From NCBI GenBank assembly GCA_945901405.1, contig CAMDLH010000031.1, positions 1-43,722 on the forward strand: DNA of 43,722 nucleotides. Direction: 5' to 3'. The number at the start of each line of letters is the position of its first letter. Position 1 is the stretch's first letter. The position numbers were made by a program, and so were the translations under genes. Source of the stretch: Bordetella parapertussis. Lineage in GTDB: Bacteria > Pseudomonadota > Gammaproteobacteria > Burkholderiales > SG8-41. The notes under the pieces were generated by a model. It saw only the letters and a program-made list of their open reading frames with translations, did no database searches and was not told the origin of the DNA. Shown in pieces: positions 33,715 through 42,435 of the stretch.

Positions 33715-34803
33715 TTACTCTGAAGTCAGCGGCGTCGCCACACTTCCGGGTTGTTCATCGCGACACGCCCCCAGCGCCCGTTCGACCTTCGGTTTAACCT
33801 CACCCATCATCAGTTCCATCGAGCGCATCGCCGCCTTGTGCGGGGTGTTGCCGACCTTGAACGAAAAGCACACGTGCACGGGCTTCGTCGCGTGGATCTC
33901 GGCAACAAGTTTTTCGGCGACGGTTTCAACGTCGCCGATCAGCAGATTTTCGTGGATGGTTTCGAGCGACGGCTCGCCGTCGAACGGCAAATCGACCAGC
34001 ACGATGCCCTGCATGACTTCCTGCCGGCGTCTGAGGCTCGCCGCGAGCCGCGCCTGGTAGCGCGCGTTCTCCGCGAAGCGCATGCCTTCGTCGCGGCTGT
34101 TGGTGATGTACGCAAAGCGGTTAACGGTGATGTGCGCCCGCGACAATGGCACATTTTCGGCGGCAAATGCGGCCACGATGTCGGCATACTGCCCTGCCAG
34201 CAATTCCGCGCCGCCAAGCCTGCCAGAGGTCAGCATTCGGTAGCCATGCCGCGCGCCGGCGCGAAACATTGCCTGAGTGTGACCGGCAACGTAAATCGGC
34301 AGTGGTTTTTGCGTGGTGCGAGCGGCAATATGCGTTTCAGGCATCTGGTAGTGCTTGCCGTTGTAGCTGAAAAAATCCTGCGTAAACGCCAGGTCGAGGA
34401 TGTCGCAGAATTCGTTGGTCATTTCGAGATTCCTGACAAGATCGACACCGAAGCGCTGAAATTCATACGGCTGATAACCCGCACCGATGCCGAGCATCAA
34501 CCGCCCATTCGACAAGGCGTCGGCCATGGCAATCTCGGCGGCAAGCCGGGCCGGGTTATAGAGAGGCAACACCGCGACCGCGGTACCGAGCCGGATATTT
34601 TTTGTGTTCGCGGCGCAATGCGCCACCATCATCAACGGTGATGCACACAAACAATAATTCGAGAAGTGATGCTCGGCAAACCAGGCGATGGTGTAACCAA
34701 GCTCATCGGCCCTCCGGGTCTGCTCGGCGACTTCGCCAAACACTTGCGCGGTCGGCGTACCCGCATCACGCGCGCCCATCAAATTGAAGATTCCGAATTC
34801 CAT
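33715..34803 (-). CDS. Luciferase-like (LLM) flavin-dependent oxidoreductase
   Basis: The 362-residue protein begins MEFGIFNLMGARDAG and has TIAWFAEHHFSNYCLCASPL, IRLGTAVAVLPLYNPARLAAE and RLMLGIGAGYQPYEFQRFGV, all standard for the bacterial luciferase/F420-type TIM barrel that uses reduced flavin and O2. ATG 34803 was chosen over an upstream start at 34830; a GGAG site precedes it. The product would be a monooxygenase acting on an organic substrate, probably tied to the adjacent catabolic genes. Confidence 0.92.
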   Translation of the reverse strand: MEFGIFNLMGARDAGTPTAQVFGEVAEQTRRADELGYTIAWFAEHHFSNYCLCASPLMMVAHCAANTKNIRLGTAVAVLPLYNPARLAAEIAMADALSNGRLMLGIGAGYQPYEFQRFGVDLVRNLEMTNEFCDILDLAFTQDFFSYNGKHYQMPETHIAARTTQKPLPIYVAGHTQAMFRAGARHGYRMLTSGRLGGAELLAGQYADIVAAFAAENVPLSRAHITVNRFAYITNSRDEGMRFAENARYQARLAASLRRRQEVMQGIVLVDLPFDGEPSLETIHENLLIGDVETVAEKLVAEIHATKPVHVCFSFKVGNTPHKAAMRSMELMMGEVKPKVERALGACRDEQPGSVATPLTSE

Positions 34804-34962
34804 TGCCTTATTCTCCAATGAATATTGCATGCACGGTCAATGTAGTGTCGGCCCGCCCGCCAGTCAACCGCCAGTATTTTCGCGTTGCTGAAATCCGGTT
34901 GCACAAATCCGGCTCAGGGCGTAGCTTTCCGGTTGGAACAACGTCCCCACGGAGCATGCGTA

Positions 34963-35937
34963 ATGAAGTTTCGCCCCATTACTCTGACGATCTTAGGCGT
35001 ACTTTCAACTCTGGGTTTTCCGACCGGTCCAGCAGCGGCACAATCTCCAACGGCCCGCCCCGTGCGGCTCATGGTCACCTATCCGCCGGGCGGCGCCACT
35101 GATATCAGTGCGCGGCTGATCGCGCCGCGTCTCGGCGAAACTCTCGGACAGCAATTGATCGTGGACAACAGGCCGGGCGCGAGCGGCATGATCGCGACCG
35201 CGTTGCTGGCGCGTGCGGCGCCGGACGGTCACACCATCCTGGTGGTCGATACCGCGCACGGCGCCAACCCTGCGCTTAACGACAAGATGGCCTATGACAC
35301 GCTGAAGGACATCTCGGGGGTGAGCCTGCTGATGCGGGTGCCCATGCTTTTTCTGGTGAATCCGGCGTTCCCCGCGCATTCGGTAAAGGAGCTGATCGCG
35401 CTCGCCAAGGCGAGTCCCGGCAAATACAACTACGGGTCGGCCGGACTCGGCAGCACCATGTATCTGCTGGCCGAGCTCTTCAAGGCCAGCGCGGGCATCG
35501 ACCTTGTGCACGTTGCCTACAAGGGCGGCGGCCCGGCGTTGGCCGAAGTGATGGGCGGGCAGATCCCGATCACGTTTTTGTCGACTGCGGCTTCGATGTC
35601 GCAGGTCAAGGCCGGGCGCGTGCGCGCGCTGGCGATCTCGGGCCGTGAGCGCAGTCCCGTCGCGCCGGATGTACCGACAGTCGCGGAGAGTGCGCTGCCG
35701 GGTTTTGAGTTTTATCTATGGCAAGCGGTGCTCGTGCCCTCGGGCATGCCACAAACGGTGATGGCCCGGCTTGGCAATGCCGTCAACGCCACGCTCACGC
35801 ATGCGGATACCAACGAGCGCTTCACCAGTCTGGGCGCCGAAGCGACCCCAACCACACCGCAACAGGCCGACGCGTATATTCGGTTGCAAGTCGAACGCTG
35901 GATCAAAACCTTGAAGCCCGCGCCTGCGGCACGTTGA
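34963..35937 (+). CDS. Bug-family periplasmic solute receptor 6
   Basis: The 324-residue protein has a signal peptide cleaved after GPAAA (residue about 26), then RPVRLMVTYPPGGATDISAR, QQLIVDNRPGASGMIATA and KYNYGSAGLGSTMYLLAEL. ATG 34963 was preferred over ATG 34885 because it starts the signal peptide and has GGAG eight bases ahead. It runs divergently from the luciferase-like gene and converges on the LigB-type gene. Confidence 0.92.
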   Translation: MKFRPITLTILGVLSTLGFPTGPAAAQSPTARPVRLMVTYPPGGATDISARLIAPRLGETLGQQLIVDNRPGASGMIATALLARAAPDGHTILVVDTAHGANPALNDKMAYDTLKDISGVSLLMRVPMLFLVNPAFPAHSVKELIALAKASPGKYNYGSAGLGSTMYLLAELFKASAGIDLVHVAYKGGGPALAEVMGGQIPITFLSTAASMSQVKAGRVRALAISGRERSPVAPDVPTVAESALPGFEFYLWQAVLVPSGMPQTVMARLGNAVNATLTHADTNERFTSLGAEATPTTPQQADAYIRLQVERWIKTLKPAPAAR

Positions 35938-35959
35938 AATAGCGCAGGTTTTACTACGA

Positions 35960-37006
35960 TCAAGCCGCCTTGAACACCGCCATGCACTTGGGCGCATTGA
36001 ACGTCCATGTCTCCACCCAATCGAGAATATCGGCCTTGTAGTTCAACTCGGCCATGGCACCGGCGAGGCACGTCCAGTTGAGCACCTCTTGCTGGCCCGC
36101 CTGTTCCATTTGCTTGAGCGGCGTATCGCGCCACGCGTTGTAATCACCGCTGCGCAATTGTTCAAGCATGACGCGATCCGATTCCAGGTCGGGGTAAATC
36201 CAGTGGTTCTTCTCGGTGAGAAAAGCGTGCGACCAGCTCGATGACGCCATGATCACCACGCGCCATGGGCTTTCTTTCAAAACACGCGCCGTCACCTTCC
36301 CCATCTCAAAACAGCGGCGCGGTGACGGCGAAGGCGGATCAGGTTCGTCGGAAAATTGCGCGCCGCCGCCGCGGTTGCGAATCACCGAACTGCCGTAACA
36401 ATTCACCGCGACGGGCACGACAGGATAGTTAAATCCCTTGCGGTCGAGATCCAGGTACAACAGCGTGTTGGCGAACGCGTGCCCCAAACCGTCTTCGTGC
36501 AGCGGTTTGTAGGCGTACGACATGTCGATGCCTTCTTCCAGCAGCCGCCGCGCCAAGAAACGCCCGGCCTTGTGATGCCCTGGGCTGGTGAAGACCTTGT
36601 CCGCCGGTTCGTCCCAAATGTTGGGCCGTCCGCGCAAGCGTTTGTACGGAACGAAACTAAGCTGCTCGTACGCCAGCACGCAGAACGGGGGAATAATGTC
36701 TTCCCTGAAATTTTCGTACTGGTCATCTCCCCACATCAGAATGAAGTCGGGTTTAAAGGCGTCGATCTCCGTGCGGATTTTGCGGAACGCGTCGAATACG
36801 CGCGCCTTGTGCACCTTGTGCGACGTGATGCCTTCATCGTCACCCCACTCCAGGCGCATCGGCTCCGGCCAGTTGGCGGGGTCTCGCATACGCTCGGGTA
36901 TTCGCCGGTCGGTATGCAACATGCGCGCCAGCGGCCACGCTTTATGCTCGTCGGGAACCAACCCCGGAGGATAGTGAGACATGCCTATGCCGAGTATCTC
37001 TGCCAT
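35960..37006 (-). CDS. LigB-type class III extradiol ring-cleavage dioxygenase
   Basis: The 348-residue protein resembles the catalytic subunit of class III extradiol dioxygenases (LigB family). It has an N-terminal His in LGIGMSHYPPGLVP, DFILMWGDDQYENF, a SPGHHKAGRF His pair, VPVAVNCYGSS, and the late His in MASSSWSHAFLTEKNHW. Fe(II) is usually held by two His and one Glu. It would split a catechol- or protocatechuate-like ring. ATG 37006 follows GGGGGAG by nine bases, better than the upstream TTG at 37024. It is 61 bases after the cupin gene on the same strand. Confidence 0.85.
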   Translation of the reverse strand: MAEILGIGMSHYPPGLVPDEHKAWPLARMLHTDRRIPERMRDPANWPEPMRLEWGDDEGITSHKVHKARVFDAFRKIRTEIDAFKPDFILMWGDDQYENFREDIIPPFCVLAYEQLSFVPYKRLRGRPNIWDEPADKVFTSPGHHKAGRFLARRLLEEGIDMSYAYKPLHEDGLGHAFANTLLYLDLDRKGFNYPVVPVAVNCYGSSVIRNRGGGAQFSDEPDPPSPSPRRCFEMGKVTARVLKESPWRVVIMASSSWSHAFLTEKNHWIYPDLESDRVMLEQLRSGDYNAWRDTPLKQMEQAGQQEVLNWTCLAGAMAELNYKADILDWVETWTFNAPKCMAVFKAA

Positions 37007-37067
37007 GATCCAACGCTCCCCCAAGGTTTATACAATGTGATTGTGGAATGAAAATCAGCCGCGCGGG

Positions 37068-37466
37068 CTAACGCGCCTTGCCCGGATAAAGCGCCTCGAT
37101 CTCTTTCGCTTCCGGGCGCAGATTGTAGTCTTGCGCAAGTTCGCCATTGCCGCAGGGGCTTTTCACCGTGATAAACGTCGCCGGGCCGTTGACCGGGCGC
37201 GAACGATGGCGCGTATTGCGCGGAATATGGATGAGCGTACCGGGACCAACCACGCGGTCTTCATCGCCCAGCACAAAGTGCATCTGCCCGGCGAGCACCA
37301 CGCTGAACTGCTCTTCGTTCGGATGCTCATGCAGCGGCGGGCCTTCACCCTCCGGCTTGGTCACAATGCCGAACTTCATGAATTCTCCGGGCACGGCCCC
37401 GGACTCCACTTTTGAATTTACAGCGGACTTCTTTTTTTCCAGCTCATCGAGTTGATAAAACGGCAT
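37068..37466 (-). CDS. Cupin-domain protein
   Basis: The 132-residue protein is a single cupin barrel: GPPLHEHPNEEQFSVVLAGQ carries the HxHx(4)E-type metal motif (His-x-His, then Glu). GPGTLIHIPRNTRHRSRP carries the second motif with its His. It may be a dioxygenase, isomerase or ligand-binding protein. ATG 37466 has an AAGGAGA site seven bases ahead. Its gene is followed after 61 bases by the LigB-type gene, suggesting one operon for ring cleavage. Confidence 0.9.
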   Translation of the reverse strand: MPFYQLDELEKKKSAVNSKVESGAVPGEFMKFGIVTKPEGEGPPLHEHPNEEQFSVVLAGQMHFVLGDEDRVVGPGTLIHIPRNTRHRSRPVNGPATFITVKSPCGNGELAQDYNLRPEAKEIEALYPGKAR

Positions 37467-37613
37467 CACAGTCTCCTTGAGAATCATCAGCTGTTCATTG
37501 CGGCAGCACGAATGATAGCGCGAGCCTGCTCCGGCAAAATCGTGTACATTGAATTGTGTGAGGCTCGCCTTAGAGCTATAAAAAAAACACTTAATTATCA
37601 ATAACTTACAGTC

Positions 37614-39686
37614 ATGCCCGATTCAACACCATTTCGACTCGCAGCCGACGTAGGCGGCACCTTCACCGACGTGGCCGCCTTCAACGAAGCCACCGGCGAG
37701 CTGCAACTCGGCAAGACGCTGACAACGCCTCAACGCCTCGTCAGCGGCATCGAGCAAGGCGTGGCCCGCACCGGTGCGAGCTTCCGGGCGGCGCGGTTGT
37801 TCCTGCACGGCACCACGGTCGCCATCAACACCATTCTCGAACGCAGCGGCGCGCGTTGCGCGTTGCTGACCACACAGGGCTTTCGCGACATTTACGAGAT
37901 CGGCCGCGTCAATCGTCCGGAGTCCTATAATCTTTTTTTCAAGCGTCACGCACCTCTGATCGAGCGTGACCTGCGCTTTGACATCGGCGAGCGCATCGAC
38001 GCGCAGGGTACGGTGCTGATCAAGCTCGATGAAGCGCAAGTGCGCGCCGTAGCCACGGCAGCCGTGGCGCAAGGCGTAGAGGCCATCGCGATTTTGTTTT
38101 TGCATTCGTACCGCAACCCGGCGCACGAGCAGCGCGCAAAGCAGATTATCGAGCGGGAATTTCCGCAACTCTTCGTCACCGCCTCGCACGAGCTTAGCCA
38201 GGAATACCGCGAGTTCGAGCGCACCTCGACCGCCGCCGCGAACGCCTACGTGGGGCCGCGCGTGCGCCAGTACCTGACCGAGATGGAGTCACACCTCGAC
38301 ACCGCGGGTTTCACCGGCACGTTCCTCATCGTGCAATCGAGCGGCGGGCTGTTCGATGCCGCCGACGCGCGACGTTCGTGCATACGCATGCTGGAGTCTG
38401 GCCCTGCCGCGGGCGTCATCGGCGCCAAGGCGCTGTGCGACAGCATCGGCATGCGCAACGCCATTGCCTTCGACATGGGCGGCACCACCGCCAAGGCCGG
38501 CGTTATTTACAACGGCGATGTGCTGATGACCGGCAGTTCGCTGATCGGCGGCTATGCCACCGGCCTGCCCATCCAGATGCCGATGATCGACATTCAGGAA
38601 GTCGGCACCGGCGGCGGCAGCATCGCGCGTGTTGAACTCGGCAATGCGCTGCGCGTCGGCCCGGAGAGCGCCGGCGCGCAACCCGGCCCCGTGTGCTACG
38701 GGCTGGGCGGCACGCAACCCACCATCACCGACGCCAATCTCGTGCTCGGCCGGCTGGGCGCGGAGCGTTTTCTCGGCGGCGAGATGCCGCTTGATGTCGA
38801 AGCCGCAAGGCGCGCGCTTTACGAAAAGATAGCAGCGCCCCTCGGCATGGATCTGGTCGAGGCTGCCGAAGGCATATTGCGCATCGCCACCACCAAGATG
38901 GCGCATGTGGTGCGCTGGGTCACCACCGAGCGAGGGCTGGATGCCGCGGACTTCGCGCTGGTGGCCTATGGCGGCGCGGGGCCGCTGCACGCGGCGATGG
39001 TGGCGCGCGAATTGCAAATCGGCACGGTGGTGATTCCGCTCGCGCCGGGGCATTTCTCCGCCTATGGCATGCTGGTGGCCGATTTGCGCCGCGACTTCGT
39101 CACTACCTGGTTCACACCGCTCGCCGATGCCTCATTCGACGCCATGGAGGCGCTGTTCGCGGATATGGAGACACGTGGCCGCGCAACCGTCACGCGCGGA
39201 CAGGCGACACTCACTACCACCACGGTGAGGCGCGCCGCCGATATGCGTTATGTAGGGCAGGAACACGCGGTCACCGTAAATCTGCCGCTCGAACTATTTC
39301 AGACGCAGGATCGCGACGGCATCAAGCGCCGCTTCGATGCTGTGCATCAGACACGCTACGGATTTTCGGTTGCAAGCGAGAAGGCCGAGATCGTCAGCCT
39401 GCGCAGCGCCATCACCGGTGAAATGCGCAAGCCGCCCTTCGAACACATCGCGCAAGGCGCAGCGCAGCCACAAGCCGGCGCATTCAGCGGCACGCGCCCG
39501 GTCTACTTTGCCGGCGCGGGCTTTGTCGATACACCCACCTACCAGCGCGGCGCCCTGCTGGCGGGCAACCGCATCGAAGGCCCGGCGCTGATCGAAGAGC
39601 ATGCCTCGACCACGGTGATGCATCCCGGAGATAGTCTTGAGGTCGATGCCTTTGGCGACCTGGTAATCGCAATCAACAGGAACTGA
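37614..39686 (+). CDS. hyuA: Hydantoinase/oxoprolinase family, subunit A (HyuA)
   Basis: The 690-residue protein begins with the ATP-binding ASKHA motif LAADVGGTFTDVAAF (residues 9-23). It has LFLHGTTVAINTILERSGAR, FDMGGTTAKAGVIYNGD (near 286-302), and VEVGTGGGSIA-like IQEVGTGGGSIARVELGN. These subunits work with HyuB in ATP-driven opening of cyclic amides (N-methylhydantoin, 5-oxoproline) or carboxylation of ketones. The start sits just after an AT-rich stretch that carries part of the 28-bp repeat on the opposite strand (37599-37610). Its stop is 2 bases before a HyuB stub (39689). Confidence 0.93.
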   Translation: MPDSTPFRLAADVGGTFTDVAAFNEATGELQLGKTLTTPQRLVSGIEQGVARTGASFRAARLFLHGTTVAINTILERSGARCALLTTQGFRDIYEIGRVNRPESYNLFFKRHAPLIERDLRFDIGERIDAQGTVLIKLDEAQVRAVATAAVAQGVEAIAILFLHSYRNPAHEQRAKQIIEREFPQLFVTASHELSQEYREFERTSTAAANAYVGPRVRQYLTEMESHLDTAGFTGTFLIVQSSGGLFDAADARRSCIRMLESGPAAGVIGAKALCDSIGMRNAIAFDMGGTTAKAGVIYNGDVLMTGSSLIGGYATGLPIQMPMIDIQEVGTGGGSIARVELGNALRVGPESAGAQPGPVCYGLGGTQPTITDANLVLGRLGAERFLGGEMPLDVEAARRALYEKIAAPLGMDLVEAAEGILRIATTKMAHVVRWVTTERGLDAADFALVAYGGAGPLHAAMVARELQIGTVVIPLAPGHFSAYGMLVADLRRDFVTTWFTPLADASFDAMEALFADMETRGRATVTRGQATLTTTTVRRAADMRYVGQEHAVTVNLPLELFQTQDRDGIKRRFDAVHQTRYGFSVASEKAEIVSLRSAITGEMRKPPFEHIAQGAAQPQAGAFSGTRPVYFAGAGFVDTPTYQRGALLAGNRIEGPALIEEHASTTVMHPGDSLEVDAFGDLVIAINRN

Positions 39687-39688
39687 TC

Positions 39689-39835
39689 ATGGACACCAGA
39701 ATAGATACGCCGGTGATATCCGTAGCGCAAAGCACCCCGGTAGTTGCCGAAAACGCTGTTCAAAATCGCGAAGCCAATTCTCACACGGTGTTGCGTGAAA
39801 ACCGCTTTGATGCGCCCTGTTTTTTGCTACCATAG
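39689..39835 (+). pseudogene. Stub of a hyuB 5' end left beside hyuA
   Basis: A 48-codon frame starts 2 bases after the hyuA stop. Its first 21 residues (MDTRIDTPVISVAQSTPVVAE) match the intact HyuB N terminus (MDTTTDTTVKITRRINPVVTE) at 10 of 21 positions without gaps, including the PVV-x-E segment. After that it degenerates. This is where hyuB should begin in a normal hyuAB operon. The toxin-antitoxin pair lies between the stub and the intact gene. Confidence 0.65.
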
Positions 39836-39867
39836 CTGCGCCGACATGACTCTTCATGAGAACTAAC

Positions 39868-40089
39868 ATGCAAACAGCGGAACTTATTACCTTACCTTTG
39901 GCGGAACGGCTGCAAGCCATGGAAGCTCTTTGGGAATCGCTTTGCCGCGATGCGCCTGATAGCCTGCTAACGCCCGCATGGCATGCGGACGTGCTGGCCG
40001 CGCGCGCGAAAGCGCTGGATAGTGGCGCAGACCCCACAAGCGCGTGGGCTGACGTGAAGCGTCGGATTAACACGAAGACAAACACGTAA
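39868..40089 (+). CDS. Addiction-module antitoxin (PF09720 type)
   Basis: The 73-residue protein has LPLAERLQAMEALWESLCRD, the helix pattern of the unstable antitoxins annotated as addiction module component (TIGR02574). It is followed after 14 bases by a ParE-like toxin. The start could also be ATG 39856; 39868 gives the usual family N terminus. No strong ribosome binding site is seen. Confidence 0.85.
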   Translation: MQTAELITLPLAERLQAMEALWESLCRDAPDSLLTPAWHADVLAARAKALDSGADPTSAWADVKRRINTKTNT

Positions 40090-40103
40090 CGCACGTTCGC
40101 TCT

Positions 40104-40397
40104 ATGCAAATCCGGCTCACGCGCACGGCCGAAGACGATTTGATGCGCGGGGTAGAGTTCTATGAAGCGCAGCGGCAATCGCTTGGGACTTACTTCCTTG
40201 ATAGCCTGTATGCCGACATTGACTCATTAATTCTGTATGCGGGTATCCACGCCAAGCCTACGGGCCGGTTTCATCGCGCGCTATCTAAACGGTTTCCGTT
40301 TGCCATCTATTACGAAGTAAAAGATGACGTCGTTACCGTCGTGGCGATTCTCGACTGCAGGCAGAATCCCGGTGCGATAAGAGCTCGGCTGACTTGA
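40104..40397 (+). CDS. ParE/RelE-family toxin
   Basis: The 97-residue protein fits the ParE/RelE fold: RLTRTAEDDLMRGVEFYEAQ (N-terminal helices), RALSKRFPFAIYYEVKDDVV and VVAILDCRQNPG (C-terminal strands with the Arg/Phe/Tyr set). ParE-type members attack gyrase, RelE-type cut mRNA; the sequence favours ParE. It lies between the hyuB stub and intact hyuB, so it was probably inserted into a hyuAB operon. Confidence 0.87.
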   Translation: MQIRLTRTAEDDLMRGVEFYEAQRQSLGTYFLDSLYADIDSLILYAGIHAKPTGRFHRALSKRFPFAIYYEVKDDVVTVVAILDCRQNPGAIRARLT

Positions 40398-40461
40398 TCT
40401 CGCCTCTCCACCTCCCCCGCTTTACCTATTGCACACAGTGCAAACATCGTTACGGCCGGCC

Positions 40462-42372
40462 ATGGACACCACGACAGACACGACAGTGAAAATCACGCGT
40501 CGGATCAACCCGGTGGTGACCGAAATCGTGCGCAACGGGTTGGTCGCCGTCACCGAGGAGATGAAAATCAACTTGATGCGCACGGCCTACAACATGATCA
40601 TCTACGAGGCGCTCGACTTCACCGTCGGCATCTTCGACGTTGAGGGCAACACGGTGTCGATCGGCCTCGGCCTGCCGATGTTCATACGCGGCATGAGCGA
40701 TACCGTGAAAGCCAAGCTCACGCATTTTGGCGCCGCCAATCTGGAGCCGGGCGATATCCTGCTCACCAACGATGCCTACATCACCGGCTCGCATCTCAAT
40801 CACATGACCTTCACCGTGCCGATCTTTCACGACGCTGCGCTGGTGGGATTTTCGTGTTGCATGGCGCATTGGCCCGATGTCGGCGGCACGCTGATGGAAG
40901 GCACCACGGATATTTTTTCCGAAGGCCTGCAGATGCCCATCGTGAAAATTTATCGCAGGGGCGAGCCTAACGAAGAACTGATCGCGATCATCAAGAACAA
41001 CGTGCGCCTGCCGGAGCGCGCGATGGGCGACTTTCGTGCGCAGATCGCCGCGGTGAAAACCGGCGAGCGCCGCTTTCTTGATTTGATCCGCAAATATGGC
41101 CGCGCCGAGGTGCTGGGCGGCATCGCCGCCATCATGGATCAAAGCGAGGCGCTGGCGCGCGCACGCGTGCGCGAAATGCCCGATGGCGTGTATGAGGCCG
41201 AATCCTTCATGGACGATGATGGTATTAACGTCGGCCAGCGCGTGCCGATCAAGGTGCGCGTCACCATCAAGGGCGACCGCATGACCGTCGATCTGTCCGA
41301 GGTATCGAAGCAGGTGCAGGGCTTTTATAACTCCGGCATCACCGCCGGGCGCTCGTGCTGTCAGGTGGCGTTCAAGTGCCTCACTTCCGCGCTGGAATTG
41401 CCGATCAACGACGGCGCATTTCGCGCGCTCGACATCATTTTGCCGCCGGGCCGCGTGGTGAGCGCCGAGAAACCAGCGGCGATGCGCATGTGGATGTGTT
41501 ATCCGATGACGGTGGTCGATACCATCTTCAAGGCGCTGGCGCCAGCACTCCCCAATCAAGTGATCGCCGGCCATCACGCCGATCTGGTGGTTGGCCGCAT
41601 CAATGGCCGCCGCCCCAAGGACAACAGCTTTTACATTTATCTTGGCGGCTTGATCGGCGGCGGCTGGGGCGCAAAATTTGACAGCGACGGCCAAAATGCC
41701 ACCATCGCGATGAATGACGGCGATACGCACAACGGCCCGTCGGAGCAGGTGGAAGCGAAATTTCCGCTGCTGGTGGAGCGTTATTGTCTGCGGCCTGATT
41801 CCGGCGGCGCGGGCCGTTTTCGCGGCGGGCTGGGCACGGAGCAAGTGGTGCAGGCGCGCCACCCTATTCGTTTCAGTTCGCAGATGGATCGCGTCAAGTG
41901 CAAACCGTGGGGTCTGAATGGCGGCATGTCGGGATTGGGCAACGGCGTCGCGCTGCATCGTTTCGGCAAAAGTGAGGAAGTACACTTCGCCAATGGCAAG
42001 GCGTTGAATCAAGTGCTGCAAGCGGGCGACGCTTACATCCTGCGCTCCGGTGGCGGTGGCGGCTATGGCTCGCCGCTGGAACGTGATCTCGCAGCACTCG
42101 AACGCGATGTGCGTTGCGGCTACATCACGCGTGCATCCGCCGAGGCAAGCTATGGCGTGGTGTTTGTGGGCGATACGCTGATCATCGATGCAGCGGCAAC
42201 GCAAACACGCCGCTCGCATATGCGCGCGCAAGGTTTGCCGCACGATCAACCGATTGCAGAATCGCTGTTGCCGATTGCGCCCGCACCACTACACGATCAC
42301 AACGCCGAACTCGAAAAGTTAACCGAGGAAGAGCGCGTCGCGTTCGCGATGCAGTGCCGGTGTTGCAGTTGA
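40462..42372 (+). CDS. hyuB: Hydantoinase/oxoprolinase family, subunit B (HyuB)
   Basis: The 636-residue protein has VTEIVRNGLVAVTEEMKINL, AYNMIIYEALDFTVGIFDVE, LLTNDAYITGSHLNHMTFTV (the HyuB hallmark with Asn-Asp and His), FSCCMAHWPDVGG, and LRSGGGGGYGSPLERDLAAL near the C terminus. It completes HyuA. The last residues include a Cys-rich end (FAMQCRCCS). ATG 40462 was chosen because it aligns with the stub start. It is 64 bases after the toxin gene. Expression could depend on read-through or the toxin-antitoxin promoter. Confidence 0.92.
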   Translation: MDTTTDTTVKITRRINPVVTEIVRNGLVAVTEEMKINLMRTAYNMIIYEALDFTVGIFDVEGNTVSIGLGLPMFIRGMSDTVKAKLTHFGAANLEPGDILLTNDAYITGSHLNHMTFTVPIFHDAALVGFSCCMAHWPDVGGTLMEGTTDIFSEGLQMPIVKIYRRGEPNEELIAIIKNNVRLPERAMGDFRAQIAAVKTGERRFLDLIRKYGRAEVLGGIAAIMDQSEALARARVREMPDGVYEAESFMDDDGINVGQRVPIKVRVTIKGDRMTVDLSEVSKQVQGFYNSGITAGRSCCQVAFKCLTSALELPINDGAFRALDIILPPGRVVSAEKPAAMRMWMCYPMTVVDTIFKALAPALPNQVIAGHHADLVVGRINGRRPKDNSFYIYLGGLIGGGWGAKFDSDGQNATIAMNDGDTHNGPSEQVEAKFPLLVERYCLRPDSGGAGRFRGGLGTEQVVQARHPIRFSSQMDRVKCKPWGLNGGMSGLGNGVALHRFGKSEEVHFANGKALNQVLQAGDAYILRSGGGGGYGSPLERDLAALERDVRCGYITRASAEASYGVVFVGDTLIIDAAATQTRRSHMRAQGLPHDQPIAESLLPIAPAPLHDHNAELEKLTEEERVAFAMQCRCCS

Positions 42373-42435
42373 TAGGCCACGGCTAAAGGGATATCTAATT
42401 AAGTGAATAAAATCAATTACTTAGGATAACGTATC

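Noticed and set aside
40450-42249. A 599-codon open frame antisense to hyuB
   Set aside because: It is a GC-rich shadow of a clear HyuB gene. The His/Arg/Ala-rich product has no domain and the sense frame has conserved motifs.
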